A stretch of 60,000 nt of DNA from Membranipora membranacea (lineage: Eukaryota; Bryozoa; Gymnolaemata; Cheilostomatida; Membraniporidae): assembly GCA_914767715.1 (NCBI GenBank), contig OU612065.1, positions 30,196,001 to 30,256,000 of the forward strand. The letters run 5' to 3'. The translations under genes and the position numbers were made by a program. The notes under the pieces were generated by a model. It did no database searches, was not told the origin of the DNA, and was given only the letters and a program-made list of their open reading frames with translations. Within the stretch, counting starts at the first letter, position 1; each line of letters begins with the position of its first letter. Shown here one piece after another: positions 1 through 11,576 of this stretch.

Positions 1-18
1 TATATCTTTATAATATAC

Positions 19-1679
19 CGTGGCCCATTACTGCCATTTTTTTTTTTTTAGAATATTGGGAAACAGGTGCCTAGAAATAAAATGTGTTTCTTAAATAATC
101 GAGTAGCTGCCTAAAAACAACAGATACCTTGAAAACTTCAAAAGGAGCTTCCTACAAATAAATGATGATTCTTAGAATTTAGGAGGCTTGGTAAAGTTAA
201 CACGCGGCTGCCTAAAAATATAATGTGTTTCCTAAATAATAGAGCAGCTACCTAAAAACAAAATAGACTTTGTAAAATTAGCATGTGGCTGCCTAAAAAA
301 ATGTGTTTATTAAATAACTGAGCAGCTGCCTAAAAACAACAGACACCTTGAGAACTTTCAATGCAGCTTCCTACAAATAAATGATGATTCCTAGAATTAT
401 CTACCCACTACCTAAAAAATCATAGAGGTTTGCCTAGCAATAAACCATGGTTTCCCTACAATCATCATTACGCTCCTACAAAAGTTGCATGCTTGCCTAG
501 AAATATAAAGGCCTTGTTAATAATACACGCTTGATTGAGTTTATAGACAGAACAGACCTGCCATAAATAATTACTGTAAAGCAAATTATGTTCCAATTTA
601 CTGTGCTTTAAACTAGAATCGACTGGATTTGGAAGATGACTTTGGGGGGCGGTTGTGGTGCTTGCAAACATTCACAGGGGCCCCGACCCACTTGCAATAA
701 CTGAACTAATCAACTGAATGACAAAGCCCCAAAAACTTGTTGTATAAAATGCGCAGTGACATTGCATAAAACAGGAAGCTTGTTAGTAGGTAGGTTATTG
801 GTCACAGAATAATAATAATCATTATAATATGAAAAATATCTTAAATTGAATTATATAATATATTATCATATTATATTAGTAGTGGGAACGTGTTGATGAT
901 AGAGGGGTCACCAATCTCTGGTGGTAGCGACTCGCTGTTAATCTATTTACTTACTGTAAAAGTACTAACTATCAGTAGTATCACTTTCTTATTATTTTAT
1001 CTATCTCAGACTCATTATCTCTTCACACACAAAAACTGGTTTAATAAGTTGAGTAATTAAGACTCCATACTAGAACACAGTAGAGTGGTCTGCTCAATGC
1101 TTCAAGACCCACAATAGTACACCAAACGTGAGATAGCCTGTGGGCTATAAATCATTTTAAAAGAAGGCGGAGTTCAGCTGTGCCTTGACAATTGTATGGC
1201 AGGTCTGTTCTGTCTATAAACTTAATCAAGCATGTATTATTAACAAGGCCTGTATATTTCTAGGCAAGCATGCAACTTTAGTAGGGAGCATAATGATGAT
1301 TGTAGGGAAACCATGGTTTATTGCTAGGCACGGTTCTGTGATTTTTAGGTAGTGGGTAGATAATTCTAGGAATCATCATTTATTTGTAGGAAGCTCCTTT
1401 GAAAGTTTTCAAGGTATCTGTTGTTTTTAGGCAGCTGCTCGGTTATTTAAGAAACACATATTTTTAGGCAGCCACATGCTAATTTTACAATTGCTTTTGT
1501 GTTTTTAGGCAGCTCCTCGATTATTTAGGAAACACAATTTCCTTTTAGGCAGCTACGTGTTAACTTTACCAAGCCGCCTAAGTTTTTAGGTAGCTGCTCG
1601 ATTATTTAAGAAACACATTTTATTTCTAGGCACCTGCTTCCTAATATTCCAAAACACTGCATGGCAGAAATGGGCCACG
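19..1679. mobile_element. Large fold-back (long inverted repeat) element
   Basis: Two long inverted arms, about 19-569 and 1195-1679, flank a middle of about 625 bp. The left outer end reads CGTGGCCCATTACTGCCAT and the reverse complement of the right end reads CGTGGCCCATTTCTGCCAT. The arms are built from diverged subrepeats carrying the phrase GCAGCTGCCTAAAAA (or its complement) roughly every 60 bp. No transposase frame is visible, so it looks like a non-autonomous fold-back DNA transposon. The flanks (TAATATAC to the left, ATAATAAT to the right) show no clear target duplication. The arms differ by scattered substitutions and small indels, so it is not a very recent insertion. Confident that it is an inverted repeat; its superfamily is unknown. 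Confidence 0.85.
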
Positions 1680-3074
1680 ATAATAATAACTGTCATAACA
1701 AAAGTTTCTCATTAAGAGTGAAATTACCAACATTATAGTTGTCTTCTATTCATACATGAGTAGACAACTTACCTGTTAATCCTAAAAGCCTAGCTTAGAA
1801 CAAGGAGTTGAGGAATTTGGAAATGAAAGCCAAAGCGTCTCTACATCTGCATCATATTTTATCGGCTTGCAACTTATCGGATGGCAAATTGGCATCCGCT
1901 TGCATAAAACCTATCCAAAGACAAATTTTGGAGGGGCGGATAGGTTTGTGACAGAAGGGAATGTGTATAAGACACTCATCATCAGGGCAACAAAAATATT
2001 ATTTTGATGGGTTTGTTACAGCATATATTTGCTGGTTGCATTGCAGGCATCCGACGGTTGCAAAATGTCCATCCAGATGGCTTTTTGATAGACTTGAGCT
2101 TGTCAAACACTCATCCGGATGGGTATTTGGCATCCAACAGTTGTGAGTTGAGTTATTATAAGTAAGTTTCAATTATTCAGGCATTTCATTTTTCATTATT
2201 ACAAGGATGCTACTAGCAGGGAGAATACCATTGTTTTGTCAACAGATTGATATTAGATAGAGTTCTGACCATATATTTTGCAAAATTGACTTTATATCAT
2301 AGTAAAATTACTCTGTGCTTTATATGCCCTCTGAGCGGTATCGTCTTCCGGTCAATTCCGCGCTTCAGCCAGTGTTTACCAATCTGATCAGCTCACGCCA
2401 CTTCTTTATATCCTGTGGCAAATCTTCAGCTTTCAACCTGTCAATATTAAATTTGGCCATAATTAGGTCTTTAGTGATATTTTTTCTCCATGTGAATTCG
2501 GGGCTCCCTTTGCCATTTCCAATGGTCTTTCACCCTTGTGCCCAACCTATGGTGGCTCATGAGCCCCAATGGCTCTTTTTCAAAATATTGATGGGTCATT
2601 TCCTTGTTTCAAAGATTCACCGTTACACTGTGCGAAACTGACATGTGTGTGTTATCATTCATCATCAATAGTACATTGGTTGACTAAAGTAGGCCATAAC
2701 TATTCTATACTCTACTTCTTTATATTATAAATTGCGCACATTTTGATAACTCTATTATTTATTATGATCATCATCAAGTTTCAATTGGTGATTTGGTCAC
2801 AAGCGTACATCAGAAGCCTCAAATTTGCGTAAAAATCTAAATATTTTTCCTGGGGGAGGACCACAAGACCCCTAGCAGGATGGCACTCACAGAGTCTCTG
2901 GCGCCCCAAACCCTTCCTCCGGCCCTCAATCACCGCCAAGCCAGAGTCTTTTATTGCTGAAAATTTGAAATCGGCTCTTTGCGTAAAAAGGTTGGGCACC
3001 CAGGGTCTATCATATTCCTCTAGGGCATTTCTGATTGGTGTTTCTTGAGGGAACTGAACTCAGTGTGCTTTGGG
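1680..3074. other. Intergenic stretch with old repeat debris
   Basis: No multi-exon gene is visible. It holds the LINE C-terminal remnant listed separately (2365-2530, minus). Around 2790-3000 there is a GC-richer segment with a long minus-strand open frame and no recognisable domain; it looks like a dispersed repeat and not an exon. The rest is AT-rich and featureless. Confidence 0.5.
2365..2530 (-). pseudogene. LINE ORF C-terminal remnant
   Basis: Read on the minus strand, this segment contains SPEFTWRKNITKDL followed about 20 residues later by KKWRELI and a stop. That spacing (R-x-TW...I..DL...W..LI) is the pattern left at the C-terminus of many animal LINE ORF2 proteins after the reverse transcriptase domain. 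No YxDD box is found upstream, so this is only a degraded 3' fragment. The identification rests on a short pattern and is tentative. Confidence 0.45.
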
Positions 3075-4217
3075 TTTAAGGTAATGTCAAAGACCGATCC
3101 GAATATCAACATATCATATACCGTTGGAAAGCTGCCGAGCTACTGAAAATGAATACCTGAACAAAAACTTGATTCAATGACGTTGTGTCATTTTAGGGAG
3201 GAAATGAGGCAGAAAACGCTGTTTTTGTCAAAGCAGATGGGGGAGTCAAATTAAATGCAAGAAATTTCAAACCAGGTGGAATGCATACTGAGAGATTGCG
3301 TTCATCGTAAAATTTGATTTTCTTTGATATATGACTAGTCTAAACTGACTTTTTACGTCACGCCATACAATGCATTTTTTTTTGTGAACCCGTGAAAATA
3401 TGTGAAATTTCAATCATTAATTCAGAACAGATCATAGGCTCGAAACAAAATTAATTATGATTTTCCCTTAGAGTACACTTCAAATGCCATACCTATTAAC
3501 TTTCAACAAATTAGCTTGCATATTGCGAAAACAGTAGACTCTCGAATACAGCTAATATTTTTTGCAACTTTTGCATAACATCATATGTGCTGTCCAAATG
3601 ACCATTATTGTGCCCAAACAAAGTTTTTTTGAAAGTTCTCACATACGAAGCCGCTTTCATTAGCCATGGTGCACACAGGAAATACCAAAAGATTTTTTCC
3701 CTGCATCTTCGTTTTTCTTGAATTTAACGCAAAAGAATGCCAAAAAACAGCTATTTTTTGGGACTTTTGAGGTGTTTGTGGCCATTCTTTTGCGTTAAAT
3801 TCAAGAAAAACAAAGATGCAGTGAAAAAATCTGTTGGCATTTCCTGCGTGCACCATGGGTAATAAAAGCGGCTTCGTATGTGAGAACTTTCAAAAAAACT
3901 TTGTTTGGCCACAATAATGGTCATTTGGACAGCACATTTGACGTTATGCAAAAGTTGCGAAAAATATCAAAAAATCAAATTTTACTATGAACGCAATCTC
4001 TAAGTATATATTCCACCTGTTTTGAATTTTCTTGCAATCAATTTGACTCCTCCATCTGCTTTGACAAAAACAGCGTTATCTGCCTCATTTCCTCCTTTTA
4101 ATGACACAACTTCATCAAATCAAGTTTTTGTTCAGGTATTCATTTTCAGTAGCTCGGCAGCTTTCCAACTGTATATGATATGTTGATATTCGGATCGGTC
4201 TTTGACGTTACCTTAAA
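3075..4217. mobile_element. Nested fold-back element
   Basis: Two sets of inverted arms share one centre. Outer arms are about 3075-3320 and 3970-4217; they begin and end with TTTAAGGTAA and its complement and share segments such as AGACCGATCCGAATATCAAC. Inner arms are about 3555-3745 and 3780-3960, sharing TTGCGTTAAATTCAAGAAAA in opposite orientation. The left side has about 235 bp (3320-3555) with no partner on the right, so the right arm has a deletion. The single strand could fold into a hairpin over 500 bp long. No protein is encoded. Likely a non-autonomous fold-back transposon; no target duplication was identified. Confidence 0.85.
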
Positions 4218-4915
4218 TCAAAAAAAACTTCTGCATTTAGCAATAGTTAAATATGTTGCATGTATTATTATTTACAAGATGTAGGTTAAACAGACCTAAT
4301 TTATTTACCTGCATAGGTAAGTATTCGGACAACTTTCTTGGGATGATGAGCTGAAAAATAGTCGTAAATATTTATCACATCTCGACTTATAGGAAGGAGA
4401 TTGTGAATTACTTATTTAAGAATGGGTTGGCCTTGTTATATCAGACCAATCGAATAAAGAACTTCAATGTGTCTGGTAGCGATACTTTGTGTCGTGAGGT
4501 GGGATTTATTAACTGCAGAGCTGTTGTTGCTTCTAGCATCATCCAAACATTGCTTAGGATTTTCACATCACTCATTTCAGACTATTGGATTTCATTGATA
4601 AAACTGTCATTGCTACCATCAATAAACTTCTTGGTATATCTCCATATAGGCACTGGTGATATATGAGTGGCATCAATATAATGAGTAACAACTGATGATG
4701 ATCTTCAAGATCTACATCATCTAACAGCAACAAGTCAAATGACTGACTCTGGTCTGAAAGTGAAATACAAAGTGACAGTCAACTCACAGCCAAGGAGGAG
4801 GACTACTTTATTATCTACATAAAACACACCACTCTGACAAAGAGCAAGGTGTAAAATTAGACTCAGGTGAGAGCAATGAAGCTAATTGTAGCTAAGAAAT
4901 AAGCTTTGAAGCTAA

Positions 4916-4950
4916 GAAATAACTAGCTATGGTCCATAGCTAGTTATTTC
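4916..4950. repeat. 17-bp arm perfect palindrome
   Basis: The arms GAAATAACTAGCTATGG and CCATAGCTAGTTATTTC are exact reverse complements separated by one base. The left arm also repeats, in direct orientation, a nearby GCTAAGAAATAA motif. Probably the tip of a tiny MITE or a small local inverted duplication. Confidence 0.75.
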
Positions 4951-5187
4951 ACCATCCCCACTTAATTACAATCTTGGAACACCAATTACTTTACATATTC
5001 ATATTGATAGTGTGTATGTACATATTCTGTAGCCTAATCAATTGGATATAGTAGCCCCAATTGAAAATTGATTCATTTATCCTGATCTGTGATGTCTATT
5101 CTGCAACCAAGCTCTGCTATGACTAACAACAGTGGTTACACTTACTGAGTATCAAGGTTATATTCGGTGTGCTAGTCTAGTTCTGAC

Positions 5188-5274
5188 ATGGTTGTCAAGA
5201 CAGGCCAATACTGTTAGTCACAACCGTCTCTGGCCAGGCTAGCCTGTCTTGACAAGCCGGTCAAGACAAGCTAT
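5188..5274. repeat. GACAAG palindromic mini-repeat, copy 1
   Basis: Contains TTGTCAAGACAGGCC and, inverted, GGCTAGCCTGTCTTGACAA. The same core, CTAGCCTGTCTTGACAAGC or its complement, recurs at about 35316-35400, 51099-51139 and 51823-51891. This is a dispersed family of small palindromic elements of MITE type. Confidence 0.7.
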
Positions 5275-5465
5275 GGCCACGCAAACGTTGCCAGTCTAGA
5301 TATCCTGATTTGGCATAAACCGTTTTATTTGAACCATATCCTCCAACGCAATCTCTTTAGAAGGCTGGGCATTATTCTTTTCCATGTATTGACAGTCATG
5401 ATGTTGTTTACGTACATGTTTACGTAACAAAGTTCTAATTCAACCTAATTGCTGTATTTATTTAG

Positions 5466-8400
5466 AAGTAATAGCTGTGTCAGTCATGTCAGATCGACCC
5501 GCAGTGCCTCCGCCTACGGTGCATAAAAATTGTTTAACAAAGACTTATATACGAGATGATAGACAGGCAAGATACCCAGTCAGGGAAAACCAGATCTCCT
5601 GGTCCACTCCATACCCTGAATACGATCCAGATGACTTCACAATGCCCCACATACTCAAAGGCCCAGTGTGGGCTGACCCAAATATCAGGTAATATTATCA
5701 AATGTCTACATGTCTTCTATATTGTTTAAGGCCTAACATGATATCAATCAATGAAATCACCTGGTAAACACATGGAAGGATGGTAATGCTTGAAGAGAAA
5801 GCCCCGAAGAATACCCTTTCTCTTAGCGATATAGGAGAATGTATGACCTATTCAGCACTGGAACGTTAAACTGAGCATATCTTCCAATCAAAATTTCCAT
5901 GTCATAGATCATTTTTATAAACTTTTAGTATCATCATATTGATTGCGTCTACTCAGTGCATTATTTTTAATCATAGGCTTAGCGTGTCATGAGATGAAAA
6001 TTATAAGAGAATACGTGGTCAAACACCTCTTTTTGAACTATCGGTCGTAGTTCTACAAGATCAAGTCAGCAGCCGTACGTTGTTCACTAATTAAAAATGG
6101 TGTGTCTTTTTAGCTAGCTACTGGAAATGCTAATTTACGAGTTTTTGACCTTACTTACATATATCAATGAACTCAGATTGGGTTCAATGCTTAGGTACTA
6201 GTTTGTTACCTTGTGTCCAGTTGATGAACGGAGATAATTCATTTTTGGTCCAATACAAATAAGGAAGACTTGTTGGGTACTTTAGGCAATACAGAATTTT
6301 CCAGAGGACTTGTGATGGCTCACACGTTTCGTATGCCAAAACATATTGGTGAAAATGAAAAACAATCATTTAGTGTTGGTTTTTCACCTTAACCGGGAAA
6401 CATCTACAGCATGAGCAATAAATGCAGACAACTGAGGTTGGCAACATCATAAGCAAGTCATGCTGTTAATTGAATCTTGAGACTGATATTTTAAAAGGAC
6501 TGTTTTAATGATTTTAGAGTGATTGACAAAGAATTGAAATTCAATTCGGTCGATGGTAAAAATGATCGGAGAAGTCATCACGGTAGATATGAGATAGACG
6601 AGGAGGGGTCTCCAGTGTAAGTTGTCTTCTCATGTGCCCATCTTTGTTATTTAATGTAACTCACTTTTTTTCTTGATGTATGTGTGAGGTTGTTCACCTG
6701 AGAGCTGGTCAGTATTCAAATGTGTTAAGTATGAAAGACTCCCAATATACGCAGTTTCAATAATGGATGTGATCTTGTGCAACTTATTATTCATTTCGCA
6801 ACCCTCTTACCCCCTTTGTAACTGATGGCTATATTTTTAGGCCCCTAGGAAACTAAATAAAGTGGCCCAAAACACCATAATAACAAAAACTATATCAGGT
6901 TTGTAAACTATGGTCCTGATAATTCTAGACACAATGGGATTCAACAGACCAGAGGACGATCCAATCTTCAATTTTTTATTTCTATTTTTTTTTTCTACAG
7001 TAATCCATGTGGCAGGACAGGTTTGAAGGGTAGAGGAACACTTGGTAAATGGGGACCTAATCACGCAGCTGATCCTGTAGTTACCAGGTTTGTCAAACTA
7101 TATTACTACTTTATGTAAAAAACAATGGATGACAAGACATCATTGCGTCCTAGTGATTATGATTGCTATTCGATCGATTTACAGAGAGACGTGTGTGAGG
7201 TCACCAAAGGATTGTGTCACTATTGACTTTTCAAGTTTATAGTGATTAAAAAATTGACTTTACACAGTTATACGGAGCATGGTAGACGTTATAATATTGT
7301 CCTATGATATTCGTATAACCCTCAAACACGGTTCAGCTCTCTACACTGGGGTTGAACGAATATTTTTGTGGTGGATACTGTTTTTATCAGATAGAAGTGT
7401 GATCAGATTTAGTGGTGTGCACTTTGTTGGTAAGACTTGAAATGATGATGTAAAACATCAGTTTTATGTAAGCCATGTGATTGTTTTATTTTTACGTTCC
7501 TCAGATGGAAGAGGGATAAAACCAATGGGATAGTGAGGCACCCAAAGACAGGCAAACCTATGTTACAGTTTGTAGCCATAGTGAGGCGAGATCACGGAGA
7601 TTGGGCGATACCAGGGGTAAGCTAACACACTAATAAATAAAATCTAGCTAATGAATAAAATAACTAACATCTCAAGAAAAGTTGAACACCTTGCATGCTC
7701 CCTAATAGAGCTTATTTTCACATGAGAAGTTTAACCTTGAATTCTCTGGAGGATCGAGCAAATATCAATGGTGGTTCAGTTGACCTGACTCCACTGGGTA
7801 TTCTAGTAATGTTAGATACCCATGAATGGGTGATACTAAATGTTGGCGTCAGGAGTGGTCTGATGGTTAAGGATGGGACTTGTGATCTGTGAGGTCCAGG
7901 TTCAATTCCTGGTACTGGCAGTCATTTCTGATTTGGTACTGGCGCGCCATTCATCCTAGCCAGGTCCTTGCTGAGCGGGACTAAAAAATATCGAGGGTCG
8001 ACTGTGTGTATGCACACCCCACCCCACATGCAGTAAAGAGATCCCCCTCTGCCTCTTTGATAAAAAGAGTAGCCGGAATGGGTATAGGGTGCGGCTTGAG
8101 TACCATGGTTCCCTGTACCTGTACTCTAGAGGGGTAACCCTCTCCGTAATGACGACTTGGACTTAGTTGGCTGATTTACTTGCAAATGATATCATTCTAC
8201 TACAAGCATTGGCTCTGAGACAGCACAGTTTAATATTTTGCTGTAACATTTTCGGAGAGATAGTTTATGAAGATATCAAGGAAAGGAAATAAATACCGAT
8301 ATGATCATCATGAATTTATTACCATGATGTTATCGTTTCCCTGAGCTAGGCAAGCAAGCTTACTTCCTCAACTCTGTCCACCATATAGGGGAGTTACAGT

Positions 8401-9845
8401 TAATATATACACTATTTCATTTGGCAGACAATATATTCCTGGGCGGATATTATACATAACGTGCCAAATAAATGCTTGGTCTTACACATACTTTACAAAT
8501 ACTTTGTTTAGGGAATGGTTGACGCTGGAGAGAACTTATCAGTCACATTGAAGAGAGAGTTCGGAGAGGAAGCTCTCAACACTCTAGAAGTACACGATTC
8601 ACAGAGAGACACAATCAAAGATCAGATAGACAAAATATTCACTAAAGGCAATGAGGTTTGTACAACTCTTATCAAATATTTGGGAATAGCTTGCAATCCA
8701 TTTGATCCACTTTTTGATAGAATCATTTCTACACATGACGAATGTCTTCTTATTGTCAGTCCCCATTTTTAGACAATAACATGGGCCAACACCTTGAAAC
8801 GTGCTAAATACGTTTTTGACGCATTTTAATGGCAATAACACTTTTTTTAGTTTTTTAACCTTCCACATTATCACCTAGTGATATTTGAGTGTCAAATAAA
8901 CATCATCATCATCATCATAACATTACTGGATGTTCACCCTATGTTTGAGCTATTGCCAGAAAATGAAGCTCATGTAATCAAACATTGACAATTCTGCTCC
9001 TTGACGAGAAAATAATTTTGGCTTAGTTAGGAGTCATCATCTTATTCAGTAACAAGAACCCGTGAAGCAACACAGCCGACAGATGGTGGTGAAAATCATG
9101 GCTTTTTTCCGTTTTATGTATCATAATTAGATTTTGTCAGTGTGTTTTTGTGATATACTGACACTAACAGTTAAAGTATGTAGACATTATTCGTTATTAT
9201 AGATATAATATAAATATAAAATTATTTAATAAACTGAGCTTCGGTTACCCAGGTATACAGAGGATACGTAGATGATCCAAGGAACACAGATAACGCATGG
9301 ATGGAAACTCAAGTCTATAATTTCCATGATGATGATGGCCGATCAGTGGGCGCATTTAGGCTCAGCGCTGGTAAGCAATTTTTAGCACAGTAAGACTAAT
9401 ACATTAAAGGTTAAAAACTTTGGATATTGTTATAATGAAAATCAAATCCAAGCAAAGTCCCTCAATACAATGCGCCGCCTCGCAAAGTTCTATTGTACAC
9501 AAAAGTGCAATTATGATACTAATTCGGAGTTGTCTGTTCAATCTAAAGAGCGTAATATACTCAAAGCATTCCGAGGTAATATTCTTCATTCAATTTGTCT
9601 GCAAGTTATTATGGATGTATTTATCAATCCGCTGATATAACAGAAGGGAAATGGGCCAGTCATATGAAAATCCTTCTACAGATTGAGTCTTGCTTGAAGC
9701 TGTGCATGACAATATACTAATTTTCATTGTAGGCGATGATGCAACGGGTGTAAAATGGACAGACATTGACAAAAGTTTGAAGTTGTTTGCCTCCCATACA
9801 GAGTTTATAAGGAAAGTGGCAGCGATACACGACGCTCACTGGTGA
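5466..9845 (+). CDS. NUDT9: NUDT9-like ADP-ribose pyrophosphatase (7 coding exons)
   Basis: NUDT9 enzymes hydrolyse ADP-ribose to AMP and ribose-5-phosphate. Coding exons are 5486-5688, 6518-6616, 7001-7087, 7505-7616, 8512-8655, 9253-9370 and 9733-9845; all joins are GT-AG and the sum is 876 nt, giving 291 aa. Family hallmarks seen are [32 protein letters not shown], the [13 protein letters not shown] block and a C-terminus ending in DAHW. The Nudix box at residues 168-189 (G-x5-E-x7-REFGEE) is intact, so catalysis is expected, unlike the altered box of the vertebrate TRPM2 NUDT9-H domain. The ATG at 5486 was chosen; the frame stays open back to the acceptor at 5465, so a short upstream-encoded leader (mitochondrial, for example) is possible. 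No TRP channel exons are seen upstream, so a free enzyme is favoured over a TRPM2 tail. The intron after exon 4 carries a tRNA-like SINE. It converges with the TTD14-like gene. Confidence 0.92.
7845..8165 (+). mobile_element. tRNA-derived SINE (family B), near full length
   Basis: Lies inside the NUDT9 intron 7617-8511. The head resembles a tRNA gene: an A-box-like GTGGTCTGATGGTTAAGGAT and a B-box-like GGTTCAATTCC, 40-50 bp apart. The body contains CCCTCTGCCTCTTTGATAA and GAGTAGCCGG, which recur on the minus strand at 14423-14550. Shared body plus tRNA-like head is the signature of a SINE family. Confidence 0.7.
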
Positions 9846-11576
9846 TGTCACTGTGAGAAAACGCTGTCAATACAAACTCATAAATCAAAGTGCTAATAAG
9901 ATACACTAACAGTCATTATGAGATTCTTGCTATGTCTGACCAACCAACCGGCACAAGCTTTTCCTAGACATACCCGCCGCCGAGGCACTTTAGTGTCAGG
10001 TTGATACCATATTACTTATAGTTATGTATGATGCTAACTGGACAACAAGCATTGCTATACATGTAGTATGATCAAGTTTATTATGAATTTGAATCTAGTA
10101 GTAGATGTCACAAAACTTTCATTCCTATAATATTGAGCCTTGATTGAGTAAAACAGAAGATTTTTATCACTAATTTTTACCTGCCGCTTTTTGTTGTGTG
10201 TTTGCGATAGGATATCAGCAATCCAGCGACTGTTTCAATTTTTATGTTTATGTTGAGGTGAAAAGTGTGCCAGCTAACAATTCCACACAAAGACAGAATT
10301 CCCTTTCTTTGACTGACTGTGATATTTTTAGTTTCTGAGAAGCCATCAAGGGAATCCAGGTACAGCCATGATCCCATATTACTCCAAATAGCGAAATCAC
10401 AGGCTGTCATGGACTGTTGCAGACTGCCGTACCCTCAATTTATCATTGGGACAGTCCAGTTCATGTTTTTTAATTCATACCCCTATTTTATTACGCTATG
10501 CTTTTTATCTATTTTTAAAACGTTTCAAACCGATAGTATTTTTTCTTGTAGCACTAGCCTTATGTTGATTTAATAGTGGATGATTTTCGCTGCTGCTGAT
10601 ATGATGATTTTATAGTAGGAGATAGTCTCAGCTCCACTTACTGAACTCATGGTGCATTTTACACTGAATCTCTAACTATCTGTTAAATCCTAATCATCCT
10701 TAAGATAACAATAATAAATCTGCTGCCATGTGATTTAGCCATGAAAATTGATGTCTCCTTTTTTTTTTATTTCCCAAGACTAATTCAGACCTTGTTATAT
10801 TCGTGTCGACGAGAGAAATGACTCCTTGTTTATACACTAATATGTAGACAGTCATTAATATACGCGCAGTACGCAGTACATATAATGAGCCTCTAGCCCA
10901 TACCTGTTTTCCTAGTCACTTCCTTGCGTGCAAGAGATGAAGACCTATAGAAACAATTCAACCCTACCAAAAGTGTGAGACAGGAGAATGTTACACAGTT
11001 CAGTTTGGTATTGGAGCAAGAAGAACTCCATGATTGGATACGATCATCTCAGTTAAAACCGAATAAAACACAAAACTACACAATGAATAATCTCCTATAG
11101 GTAAATCATACAATGAAAGACATAAACTTACTGCATCATCAAGATGAGGTCTTAATAAAAGTCGAAGGCACCAATGAACATAAAAATCTTTACTGAAAAC
11201 ATTCTTTCCAATTGTCATGTGCTAATGATAAAGATTCAGAGGTAAATTTCGGTGTCTAAAACAGCAACAATGCTCCAAAACCTGCGCCCAAATTCTCACG
11301 AATGAAACTATTATGCGATAAAATACAAGTACAGAGATTGTTACATAAGTATTTGAGGTAAAATGATTCCAGTAATTGAGCGCGCATAGAATCGATATGC
11401 TGGGAACAGCAGCACCAGTCTAGCAAATCATCTAGATAGATAAACTGTTAAAAATAACTCAATAAAACTTGAGTCAATCGTTGTTATTCTCACGTCTGAC
11501 TAATATTATCAATCGACCAATCGAAATCATCCACTGATTCAACCAATCAGTAAGTCTCATACAGTAGACTATCCAA
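9846..11576. other. Convergent spacer between NUDT9-like and TTD14-like genes
   Basis: Holds the 3' UTRs of two genes transcribed toward each other. On the plus strand an AATAAA lies at 10713-10718, rather far from the NUDT9 stop. On the minus strand, complements of AATAAA occur near 10078 and 10766. No further gene is recognised; open frames of about 70-85 codons here have no domain or splice support. Confidence 0.45.

Larger units (their letters stand above)
4218..5465. other. Intergenic region upstream of the NUDT9-like gene
   Basis: No coding exon is recognised, though an upstream 5' UTR exon of the NUDT9-like gene must exist because its first coding exon starts at a splice acceptor. The stretch contains a 35-bp near-perfect palindrome (4916-4950) and a copy of the small GACAAG palindromic repeat (5188-5274). 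An 87-codon open frame at 4403-4666 has no recognisable features and is likely chance. Confidence 0.5.

Noticed and set aside
2315-2641. 108-codon plus-strand frame
   Set aside because: It is the antisense shadow of the minus-strand LINE remnant at 2365-2530.
4403-4666. 87-codon plus-strand frame
   Set aside because: No recognisable motif, composition typical of AT-rich chance frames, no flanking exon support.
5466-9845. C-terminal NUDT9-H domain of a TRPM2-like channel
   Set aside because: No channel exons seen in 5 kb upstream, and the Nudix box is catalytically intact with NUDT9-type sequence throughout; a free NUDT9 is simpler.
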